Shown here in pieces: positions 43,720-54,200 of a stretch of DNA of 64,000 nt. The position numbers and the translations under genes are program-made. This DNA is from Pristionchus mayeri (taxonomy: Eukaryota > Nematoda > Chromadorea > Rhabditida > Neodiplogasteridae), in the NCBI GenBank assembly GCA_036245805.1, contig BTRK01000005.1:30361469-30425468 (forward strand). Direction: 5' to 3'. The notes beneath the pieces are model-generated. The model was not told the DNA's origin, ran no database searches, and saw nothing but the letters and a program-made list of their open reading frames with translations. The stretch's first letter is position 1, and every line of letters begins with the position of its first letter.

Positions 43720-46124
43720 TGCAAAAAATATTCATGACATTTCTTCTCATATGGGCATTTGATTTTCTTGTGCAGTCCCAAGGTTTGGAGGTTATGTAAT
43801 GCACTTTAAATTCGACTTTTCAATGACGATTTCAGAATGAAAGGATCCCATCCATAGTTGTATGGACGGATGTCGGCATTTCTTGGAACGTTCACATGTG
43901 GTTTTCAAACAGGCTGCGGGGTGAAAATTGCACTAAACAGTGCAAAGTATTGCCCAGGTGACGCAACCCTCTTCGGCCCTTTATTATAAGTATACGATTA
44001 ATGTTTTAATTATCCAATTCAGAAAAGAGATGAAGAATGCGTTGGATCACGATGCAATCATCTTTAATTCACGAGAGATCGATTTTTCTGATTTGCCTGA
44101 ATCAAGAAATGTCGATCAGCTTTATTTGCTCTTCTCTCTCGAGCCTCCCTGGCTTCGATGGGATTGGACATCTTTCTTCGGCGGAAGGGTTAGAACTAGA
44201 GACCTTCTACTTGGTTGAAATTCGACTGACGAAAAGTGGGAATCATATGCCTCACTCCGTCAGCCTGCTCACTAGCCAGTCGACTAACGAAATAGTCGAC
44301 TGACCACACATTATTAAGACCCGTGCAAAAGCAAAAGCACATTTCGCGCTCCTTTTCAAATTCAAAAAGCAGCGAATTTGCTCTTGCACGGAATTTTAGC
44401 TTACTGTATCGAGTTTTAATATGAACCAAGTGTGAAACCTAGAACAATTGGATCTCTAAAAACGTTTCCATTTCATAATGTTTGTGAAACACAAATGATC
44501 CTAATCTGTTTCGAAGCAAGGAAGTGGTCGATCTATTCATGTTTCATAGAAAATTAAAGTATTAGGTGCATTTTTCGGTTTAATCCGTGGACTGCCTGGC
44601 GCTTAATACTGTGACCAATCGGCTTGTCATTTCACCACTGGATTGACGGTCTTTAGTCCGGACTCAGCATTTTCTTTAGAAGAGTAGGTGATGCATCCTC
44701 GATCTTGCTTCTGAATGAAGTTTATAGTCGTATTTCAGTTTCCTAAACATTTCTTCAACGGAACTATAAGCTACTCAAAGTTAAACAATTACACGTTCGA
44801 CTATGATGTTCGGGTATCTGGAGAACTGAAAGTGGTGGGCGTGATTCTTGTTTCTTTAATAATTCAACTTCAGACCCCGGAATTGGTCCGAAACAAAAAG
44901 AACTCGGTCCTTGCGGTAGTATCAAATTGTTATTCGAGATCCGAAAGAGAAGAATTAATCAATGAACTGCGCGATCAAATCAATATTACTCTGCGGTATC
45001 AGAGGTTATCATACATCTCTTAAAGAACATTTATTTTAGTGGAAATTGCTATGGCAGACAAATATCTAATGAGGAGAAATTGATTCTGATAAGTTAGTGT
45101 AACACGGATCCCTAGCAGTGCTGTCCACGCCGCCGGCGACCTCGAGACCATGAACCCCGGGTCATGGATTTTTTGGCAGGTGGTGGGAAAACCACAGTCG
45201 TTGAAGATAGACCTAAGGTACCATAACCGTCGTCATGTACATTGACACGACTGGTATTTGTCGGCTACCGTAACCCGCACTACCGTAACCTGAGTATCGA
45301 TAATAAAATTATTTTGAAATATCCTTGCTTCGAAACAGATTAGGATCATTTGTGTTTCACAAACATTATGAAATGGAAACGTTTTTAGAGACCCAATTGT
45401 TCTAGGTTTCACACTTGGTTCATATTAAAACTCGATACAGTAAGCTAAAATTCCGTGCAAGAGCAAATTCGCTGCTTTTTGAATTTGAAAAGGAGCGCGA
45501 AATGTGCTTTTGCTTTTGCACGGGTCTTAATAATGTGTGGTCAGTCGACTATTTCGTTAGTCGACTGGCTAGTGAGCAGGCTGACGGAGTGAGGCATATG
45601 ATTCCCACTTTTCGTCAGTCGAATTTCAACCAAGTAGAAGGTCTCTAGTTCTAACCCTTCCGCCGAAGAAAGATGTCCAATCCCATCGAAGCCAGGGAGG
45701 CTCGAGAGAGAAGAGCAAATAAAGCTGATCGACATTTCTTGATTCAGGCAAATCAGAAAAATCGATCTCTCGTGAATTAAAGATGATTGCATCGTGATCC
45801 AACGCATTCTTCATCTCTTTTCTGAATTGGATAATTAAAACATTAATCGTATACTTATAATAAAGGGCCGAAGAGGGTTGCGTCACCTGGGCAATACTTT
45901 GCACTGTTTAGTGCAATTTTCACCCCGCAGCCTGTTTGAAAACCACATGTGAACGTTCCAAGAAATGCCGACATCCGTCCATACAACTATGGATGGGATC
46001 CTTTCATTCTGAAATCGTCATTGAAAAGTCGAATTTAAAGTGCATTACATAACCTCCAAACCTTGGGACTGCACAAGAAAATCAAATGCCCATATGAGAA
46101 GAAATGTCATGAATATTTTTTGCA
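43720..46124. repeat. very large palindrome with arms of about 805 bp
   Basis: The left arm (43720 to about 44525) and right arm (about 45322-46124) are essentially identical in inverted orientation: open frames of 92, 88 and 77 codons occur as exact copies on opposite strands. The unpaired centre (about 44526-45321) contains sequence that may be part of the neighbouring PB1-family gene. None of the arm frames has recognisable homology, so I do not call them genes. Confidence 0.92.
44715..45023 (+). other. possible N-terminal fragment of the divergent PB1-family gene
   Basis: After an ATTTCAG acceptor, KHFFNGTISYS resembles the first PB1 strand (HFKLAFNGKNHR). Further on, SRSEREELINELRDQINITL resembles the PB1 helix exon of the family. 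It sits in the unpaired centre of the palindrome, 1.3 kb upstream of the first secure exon of the gene at 46.3 kb. The similarity is weak and no full exon set could be built. Confidence 0.25.
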
Positions 46125-46259
46125 TATCATGGTGGAATAGGCATATTAGGATAGGCAGAGTGTGTTGCTTCCGCCCGTTAACGAGTACTACAACATCTTG
46201 CTATTTGTCGCATTCTCCCCCTATCCCGATTTCGTGCAGGACGAGCGTTAGGTTTTCAG

Positions 46260-49200
46260 AAAATAATTAGCTTCAAAATTGAGATATCGCCCAAATTCAA
46301 AAAGCATGATCTTATTCATGCCCATAGGGACACACTAGGCACAAAAAGAGAGTCATGTGACTATTTGGCAGAACGCTTGCGGTCTCTAGGCATAATTCCG
46401 CCTTTTAGATTGGAAGAAATATTTCATTCTCATGATGTGGAGCTAACCAAACAAGACAACGAATCGACTCTAGTAAGTAGTATATATTTTATATGATTGT
46501 TGAATATGAGTTAACTCATTTTTCGATATGAACATTTCAGTTATTTAGATATATTTTCAGATGATTCAAGAAATTCTTTCACGGGCTAGAGAACAAGATA
46601 GGGAGCAAATAGAACAACTGATTGATAATGTAGAGAGCATAATGGACGAGCTATTCACAGTTAAATTCATTAATGTAACTTCATCGGTAAATTATTCTCA
46701 ATCACTATCTTCATAAACAAATAACAAGTATTGAATTGTTCAGATTTCGTTCGATGAACACGACACTCGCATATCGTTATCTTTCGACAATTCTCTCGAT
46801 CAAATCACGTGGAGAAGATGCATTGCTTCGGCACTGTCCATACTCGATTTCCCCGATCATTGCCTACATACTTCCAATAAGGTTCGCATGCCATATTCTA
46901 CAACTAGTCCGGCTGCTTACCCGTCCTAGCGATCTCAAAAATTAAAATCATAGATCTGACGTAGGGAATAATAATTGACAGAATGCTAATTATTGATTGG
47001 ACTACGGTAGTTGAGCCAATGCTAATTATTGATTGATATACGGTAATGGACCGATCTTTTCTTACGTCCTCAGTCTCTCCCCTACCGATTTCGCAATCCG
47101 GTCACACGGAACTGCGCTTTATATATAGGTATAGATTATCGCATTTTCAAAAATCGTTTTCCAGCACGACGATAATGCGCTCGGTATTTCTCATCGATAT
47201 GAAATTCTTAACGTCACAATTGAGCAGCTGAAATTGCTGGTTCCGTATCTGAAATCGTTAGCCAAAATTACAAAGTTTCGAAGTGTAACCATAAACCATG
47301 AAAATGATGAAATAATTCGCTTATGCGGGGATCTTTTGGAAGATTCCAATACCGAGAGAGTTTCCATTAGTCCTCGCGGAGCTCATGATGGAACGAAGAA
47401 TAAGGTCGAATTCGAGAATTTGTAAGTATATTACGCAGGTTTATTTGAGTTGTGCGGTTTATAGCCATCCATGGGTCTACCTAATCTTCAAAACCAAGCC
47501 AGCGCAACTACATTACTCTCGAGTCGGGCTCACGCAAGGTTGGTTGTGATAAATTGAATGACAAATCGATGTTCTACTTCTTGTCTGAGGTTTTGAAGTG
47601 CAATTAACTAATACGTGCGTCATAAATCGATCCTTTGAATTAAGATTTAGAGCACTTACAGGTTTAATCGATTTCCTTGCAAAAGCGTCCGAGTGTGTTA
47701 CAACTATCAAAATTTACTGTGGAATCACAGTAGAGCAAATTCCTATTCCGATGTGGCTCGTGAAACAAATCATGAAAAACAAATGTAGAGACCTGCAAAT
47801 CGTCGATTGGGTAACCAAAGTTTCGCTCGATCACGTAGAAGATCTGGTTCAGGTATGCAGTATCTGCTATACAGTATTGCCGGAAAGTATTCGCCCACTT
47901 TTAATCTCTGCCATAGTTTTTCAATCAAACGAGTTATCGTGCTCAAATTTTTACTGGAGATTGTAAATTTAATGGGAAATATTTTGAGGTTATCGCAAAT
48001 TTACAGTAGCGCTCATAAGTCATGGGACACTTTTTGCTTTTATTGTAACTTTTTGCCCAGGAAACTCATCATTCTGGCACTAAGGTAGGATATGCCAAAT
48101 CCATTGGAGATTATGCTCATGATATTGGAGTATTACGCAATAGCCTAGTTATTGCGTAGTGATGACGCAATCAAAGTGTACTTTTTCAAAACGCCATTAT
48201 TCTTACGTGGATTTTTTCCTACTCGCCAAACTTTCTGAGGTTGGAGATATGGCTGAGTACTACCAAGAATATTTTTTGAAGTTGCTGCGCGAACGCAACT
48301 TTAAGGCTGAAATGTCGTGACTCATCTTCTAGTGAAGCCAGAGACTCGTTCAACACAGCAAAATGATCCTTAAAATATCTCCAAATGATCCTGAATGTTT
48401 GGTATCGATTGGTCATTATTTGCCCTCAGGGTAAGAGAAAGTTACTTTTTCGGATGGCCCATATTTGGACGCTTACCATTTCAAGAGTGAATTTGCATAA
48501 AATGTGGCTCCAGGTCAGGAAGGTGCAAAAACCGTGAAATAATCGATTCCTAACTTTTGGTAGACTTGGGTTAGCTTTCCGGGCCGTGGTGAGCGATTTA
48601 CCGACGCACGATCTCTTCACGCCGCTCTCTAACCGCTCTCTCGCCCGGTAGAGGCAAAGCGCGCGCTCATTTTGCTGTTTTGAACGAGCTTCACTAGAAG
48701 CTGAGTTATGGCATTTCAACCTCAAAGTTGCAGCAGCTGCAGCAACACGTTGCGATGTCGCAGCAACTTGTTGTCTGGGTAGTACATGGATGGTTCTAGA
48801 CACTAAGAAAGTTACAGTAGCGAGCATAATTCTATCACATTGGTGTTTTTCAAATATAACTTCCATCAACCTCATTCGATCTTCACAATTTTTTGGGTGC
48901 ACTAATATTTTATGATTACCAATCGAACCATCTATCTGATGAGATGAACACGGCAGTGTACGGTAGGTCACTGAGTAATCGATATTTCTCTCAAAATCGC
49001 ATTTTTCACTAAAATGTATGCCAAAAATCGAGAAAAATGTAATACAAATATTAATAAGCAGGTTCGAAAGCGCATCTTTCGGGCTTTCGAATGCACCTTT
49101 TGAATTAATTGGGAATCGATTATTTAGTTGCGGTAGATCAATTCAAACTACAGTACTTTTTATTTCATTTCTGGCTATAACTTTAGTACTAAAGAAGTAA

Positions 49201-50831
49201 TCGAGCTAATATTTATAGGGCAACATATGTAGGGTGTACCCATAAACATGTGCAAGTTTGGATTTGTTTGGCTTCGATATCTCCGAAATCCTCATTTTCG
49301 GTATGCCTTCGGTTGGCGAACTGTAAGTCCTTGATAGATTTTTTTCTGCGCACAACAAGTGAGCTGGAGATTCTACAATGAATGCCGAAGAAATCTGTGA
49401 AATTTGGTATCTATTGGTCACATTTCCGTTTAGCTATGATACTTTGAATATTGAAAAATTCGTCAAAATCTGGTCATTTTGGACGAAAATGGACGAAAAT
49501 GACCAGTTTTTGACAGATTTTACAATACTCAAAGTATCGTATCTAAATGGAAAAACCAATAGGTACCAAATTTCACAGATCTCTTCGGCATTCATTGTAT
49601 AATCTCCAGCTCGCTTTTTATGCGCAGAAAAAAATCTTTCAAGGACTTACAGTGCGCCAACCGAAGGCATACCGAAAATGAGGATTTCGGAGAAATTGAA
49701 GCCAAACAACTCCAAACTTGCACATGTTTATGGGTACACCCTACATATGTTGCCCTATAAATTTTAGCTCGATTGCTTCTTTAGAACTAAAGTTATAGCC
49801 AGAAATGTAATAAAAAGTACTGTAGATTGAATTGATCTACCGCAGCTATCAAATCGGTTCCCAATTAATTCAAAAGGTGCCTTCAAAAGCCCGAAAGATG
49901 CGCTTTCGAACCTGCGTATTAATATTTGTATTACATTTTTCTCGATTTTTGGCATACATTTTAGTGAAAAATGCGATTTTGAGAGAAATATCGATTACTC
50001 AGTGACCTACCGTACACTGCCGTGTTCATCTCATCAGATAGATGGTTCGATTGGTAATCATAAAATATTAGTGCACCCAAAAAATTGTGAAGATCGAATG
50101 AGGTTGATGGAAGTTATATTTGAAAAACACCAATGTGATAGAATTATGCTCGCTACTGTAGAACAGCGTTGACAAATTATCCAGAGAGATACAATTTTTC
50201 GAAAAAGTGTACGTCGATTGCGTAATCACCACACAAGCATGATCAATTTACATAAGTTTGTAATAACCTCACCCTATTCCCCATTAAATTTGCTATCTCC
50301 AGTAAAAATTTAAGCACGATACTATGAGAGAAGAATGCGTAGCAAGTTGGTGTGCGGTATTGAACACGGGAATCAGCACAGAACGGAACGTGTATAGTAC
50401 CTGTTTGTCGCGCTGTGCCTAACGCGGAGGCAAAGCACAGCGATACAAACAGCTACAGCACATTTTAAAGTTCCGTTCCGTGTTGCTGATTCCCGTGTTC
50501 AACACCGCGCACCAACTAGCTACGCATTCTATTCTCACAGTACCTCATTTGATTGCACAACTATGGAAAAATTAAAAGTGGGCGAATACTTTCCGGCGAT
50601 ACTGTATGTAATCATAGCGATATTATTCAAATGACGTGACGATTTCACGTTAAAAAAACTCTTCGACAACTAAATAATGTTCAGTTGTTCTCTCAATTGG
50701 GCAAGAAATCTCTTTTCATCTCTACCACAGAGGATGTAAACACTCAAGTCGGGGAGTATAAACTGCGAATGAATCAAGGCAACAATCGAATGAATAAAAT
50801 ACTCATTAAACACATCCACATGAATGCCTAA
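46260..50831 (+). CDS. divergent member of the PB1-associated C-terminal-region family
   Basis: Exons 46260-46472, 46561-46686, 46744-46881, 47165-47421, 47465-47538, 47662-47852 and 50685-50831. Phases match the family. Exon lengths 138 and 74 equal those at 34305-34442 and 33873-33946, and the first 71 codons match the length of the exon at 35344-35557. Sequence conservation is low but clear in FHPWVYLIFKTKPAQL, GLIDFLAKAS, KNKCRDLQIVDWVTKVSLDH, and NTQVGEYKLRMNQG in the last exon (compare DTEVGVYRVKKAEG at 39.9 kb). The last intron is 2.8 kb long and filled with nested foldback elements. The N-terminal PB1 exons are missing or unrecognised; the large palindrome lies just upstream. No T-box is present. 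No stop interrupts the exons shown. Confidence 0.68.
48293..48735. repeat. nested foldback element
   Basis: GCAACTTTAAGGCTGAAATG and TCTTCTAGTGAAG (48293-48340) are mirrored by CTTCACTAGAAG and CATTTCAACCTCAAAGTTGC (about 48686-48734). The paired ends are short (about 45 bp) and the interior is not paired. Confidence 0.65.
48813..50160. repeat. nested near-perfect palindrome with arms of about 670 bp
   Basis: TACAGTAGCGAGCATAATTC at 48813 is mirrored by its complement ending at 50160. Pairing continues to a centre near 49487, where GGTCATTTTGGACG meets CGAAAATGACC with almost no loop. No recognisable coding sequence. Confidence 0.9.
50328..50540. repeat. small nested hairpin
   Basis: AGAATGCGTAGCAAGTTGGT and ATTGAACACGGGAATCAGCA at the left are mirrored by AACACCGCGCACCAACTAG and neighbouring sequence at the right. 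It is inserted in the right arm of the outer element. Confidence 0.85.
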
Positions 50832-51242
50832 GTTGAGGACAACCGTGAATGTGATTCCCGAAAAGTTTAAATTAATTTTCAATTCCACGCTTTCAAATCG
50901 AAGCTGTTTACTGAGCTGTTCGCAATATCTATTCCTATTTTTTTCATTTATACCAATAAATATTTCGAGATATTTTAATGGAACCATAAGTACTCGAATT
51001 TATCGGAGATATTATGCGATACGAAAAATGAAATTATGAACACGGATCCGAGAAATTAACATGACTAGTATATGCGGACCCGATAATGGAAGTATGTCTT
51101 CTCCACTGAGAGGGAGATGAAATGTCTCTCTGGATAACATAGAGAAATCAGTTGTGACCTATTTGCAAGAGTAACCAGTGGGAATGGAGCTATTGATTTG
51201 AAGCAGGAATGGTTGACTTAGAAAAATTCTATGAATGAATGT
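50832..51242. other. convergent intergenic region
   Basis: It holds the 3' flanks of the PB1-family gene and the acid phosphatase. A minus-strand frame at 50670-50987 overlaps the last exon of the former and is not supported. Confidence 0.35.
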
Positions 51243-54200
51243 CTATCTTCTTAGCCAAGTGAGAACAGCTATTGAAGTCAACCCGAGGCAGGTTGCAAGA
51301 GTGTAGTCGATCTCTTCTCCCTCCATCTCCCCTTCCTCCATCTCCTTCTCGTCAGACGAACAACCGATGAAGGTTGGCGTGGCGTAGCGACGCTTCTCCT
51401 AAGGTAATCAACAATTTCTACCAGGGTTTACTTTCCATATGCACTTAAAATAATGTATAAAAGCAGGAAGGCTCACATTAAGAACGCTCTCCAAGGAGCA
51501 TGCTCGATTTTTGCACTTCTCAACGTGCTCGAAGTCCGCTTCCTGCCCGTTCTTCATGACCACCTGCCATTTTTGAAAATATATCCATATTTATTTTATT
51601 GATATTTCCAACACTTCAAATTACAATTTTTCGTAAGGGAGGTATAAATTTAGGAATCCGCAACCCCTCACATTAACATAGTGCCCCTTGCCGTCTCTCC
51701 GCAACTCGAGCACAAACGCAGAGGAGAAAGCGGGTGTGTGGTCCTGAACACATTGATTGTTTCACCAACGACAGTGCATCATATTGTTAGGATCCATCCT
51801 GTCCTCTGAGATAATTAAGGTGGTTATTTCATATTCTTGTTGTTCACGCTAAATACCCATTTTTTCAAGCAATTTATAAAGCGACAGTTCGATTAACTCA
51901 CTCTGAACAATTGTACTGCATCGAAGAGATGCGCGATGGCGAGCACGTTTGTGTCGTGCTGAAATGTTCATATTGAGTATTTGAAGTTTAACATTACAAC
52001 TTCTGAAATTGATTTCTTACAGTGTAGTACACTCGGAAACGCTCCAGGTCGCCGCAGTCCTTTCCGCATTCAGCGGCCTGAATTTGCATCATTTTATGGG
52101 AAATGTTGTCCTCGGTAATTCAAGTTCCGACGTCACCTTCTCCAGATTCTTGAGCATCGTATCCATCAGCACTCCGACTGTTCTCACTGCTCGCTCCTCG
52201 TTGAAGTCCTCACCAGCACCCGCAAGCATGCCCACGTACTGCAAAAGGTCGACATAACGTCTCATCAGTGCCCAGTTAAGGTAAAGGTAAAAGAAAGGTT
52301 CCGCCTTCGAGACTGGGCTCGCGGGTGAACTCACTAAGCTAATACCAATGCCCAGAAGGCGATATGAATGTGTGAAACATTTTAGAGGAAGAATCACACT
52401 TCATGTCTCTCACCCTTACCTTGTACATCAACCACTTGGCTCCTCTATCTCCGCACTTCCTGTACTCCTCACTCAGATGGGGTCTCGTGTGGTCGTTGCT
52501 GTTCTCGGAAATGAGCGCGTCGAGTTCACGTAGAGGAACGTTCTGAAAGAAGAACATATCGAAATCTGAGGCTATTGATTTTCGAATATTTTTTGTAAAT
52601 ATTGGGGTGTCCGGAAAGTTCGTATAATTTTTTGTTTTTATTTTTTATTCAATGCTTTACAATTCTCAGTGACCAATGTATGCCCCCTTCTTTCTCACTA
52701 CCTCCCTCCAGCGATTGGGCAGGGTCTCGATTCCTCTCTTCCAGAATGCGGGTTTCTTCGAGACCGCCCAGTTCACGAAAGCCCTCACAACTTCATCTCG
52801 ATTCTTGAACTTCTTTCCTTTGCAGAAGTCAGAGAGAGAGCGGAAGCTGTGGTAATCGCATGGGGAGAGATCCGGGGAATACGGTGGATGGGGAATCCTC
52901 TCGATCTTCAGCTCGTCCATTTTCTTCTGGGTCATCTTCGCTCGATGTGGGCGAGCATTGTCCATCAGAAGAAGAATTTTGCCCTGGTTCAGGAGTCTGG
53001 GAGGGACTCTGATCGCGACATCTTCCAGTTGTTCAGAGAAGAGGTCGGCATTGATGCTGGTGCCAGGGGCGAGGATCTCCCAGTAGATGGGACCGAGCAC
53101 TGAGAAGAAGAAGCAGAGGAGTTCCTTCTTTCCGTGCTCTTCCTTTTTCGAGACGGGCGTGGGCTTCTCATCTGCATCCACCCATTGCAGTCTCCTCACA
53201 GGGTTATCGTACGTGATCCACTTCTCATCTGTAGCGATGATGGAATTGACCCATCGAAGATTGGATCTACGATGGAGTAATTCCCGACAGACTTGAACAC
53301 GATTTTTCAGCTGTTCGGGGGAGAGGTCATGGGGAATCACTTGTGGGAGTTTCGGCTTCTTCCCAGATCGATGGAGGATATCGGACACCGTTGATCTGGG
53401 AGTACCAGTATCCTTCTTCAACTCACGCACACTGGCCATGGGCTTGCGCTTCAGTGTGCGGAGAACGAGAGGCTGATCGAGGGAGGGAGGGCGTCCAGAG
53501 CGGGGTTGATCATCGAGACCAAACTCCCCTTTCTTGAAGCGGGAGAACCACTTATAGCAGAAGGGTATGGAGGGGGCGTCAGCTCCTTCCGACTGGGCCA
53601 GGGCAGAGTGGGCCTCCTTCACGGATCGGCCAAGACGGTAGTAATGAAGTAAAACTGCTCGGAGGTAGAGATGGGAGTCCATCACAAGACTCAATGTAGC
53701 AACTAGGAGACTGATTAAATCCTCTCACTACTCAACGTCAGAATGATGCAATACATTGTTGACAAACAGATTGCGCAATCACTGCATTTGATCGCGAACT
53801 GACTTTTTTCCGAAGCATTATACGAACTTTCCGGACACCCCAATACTTGTAATGCGAACCTTGCATTCCTCTGGGATCTTCACTCTGGCCATCGTCTTGA
53901 TCACTTGGATCTGAAATATATATTGTTTTTTATATGGCAAGAGTTTATATAATCATGCATTAATTTGAAAACATGTGCTTATGAGTCAGTAGCCGGATAA
54001 ATACGTTTTTTTTCAACCAGCACCAATATCATAACTGCACATTTTTAATTTATCCAATCAAAATATTGGCTTACTTCTCTCGAGGGCGACTTCCCATCAT
54101 CTTCGAATCCATACTTCTCGTACATATCATCCCATCCATCTGGGCACTGCGTGTCGGGAACCAGCATCTGAAGCGAGTTTGTAATGTTATTATTGACAGA

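Larger units (their letters stand above)
47870..50606. repeat. outer foldback element with Tc1/mariner-like ends, carrying nested insertions
   Basis: TACAGTATTGCCGGAAAGTA (47870) is mirrored by TACTTTCCGGCGATACTGTA (50606). The paired arms cover about 47870-48013 and about 50205-50606. The right arm is split by a second hairpin at 50328-50540. Everything between is further inserted sequence. It lies entirely in one intron. Confidence 0.82.

Noticed and set aside
43940..45904. Frames of 77-92 codons repeated exactly in both arms of the palindrome
   Set aside because: Identity follows from the inverted repeat and is not selection on coding; no homology or start context supports them.
48426..48971. 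181-codon minus-strand frame
   Set aside because: It runs across the boundary between two different repeat elements and has no recognisable domain.
47866..50606. CRISPR-like or satellite array
   Set aside because: Repeats here are inverted and nested, not regularly spaced direct repeats, and the genome is eukaryotic.
52669..53103. 144-codon plus-strand frame within the mariner
   Set aside because: It is the antisense shadow of the transposase gene.
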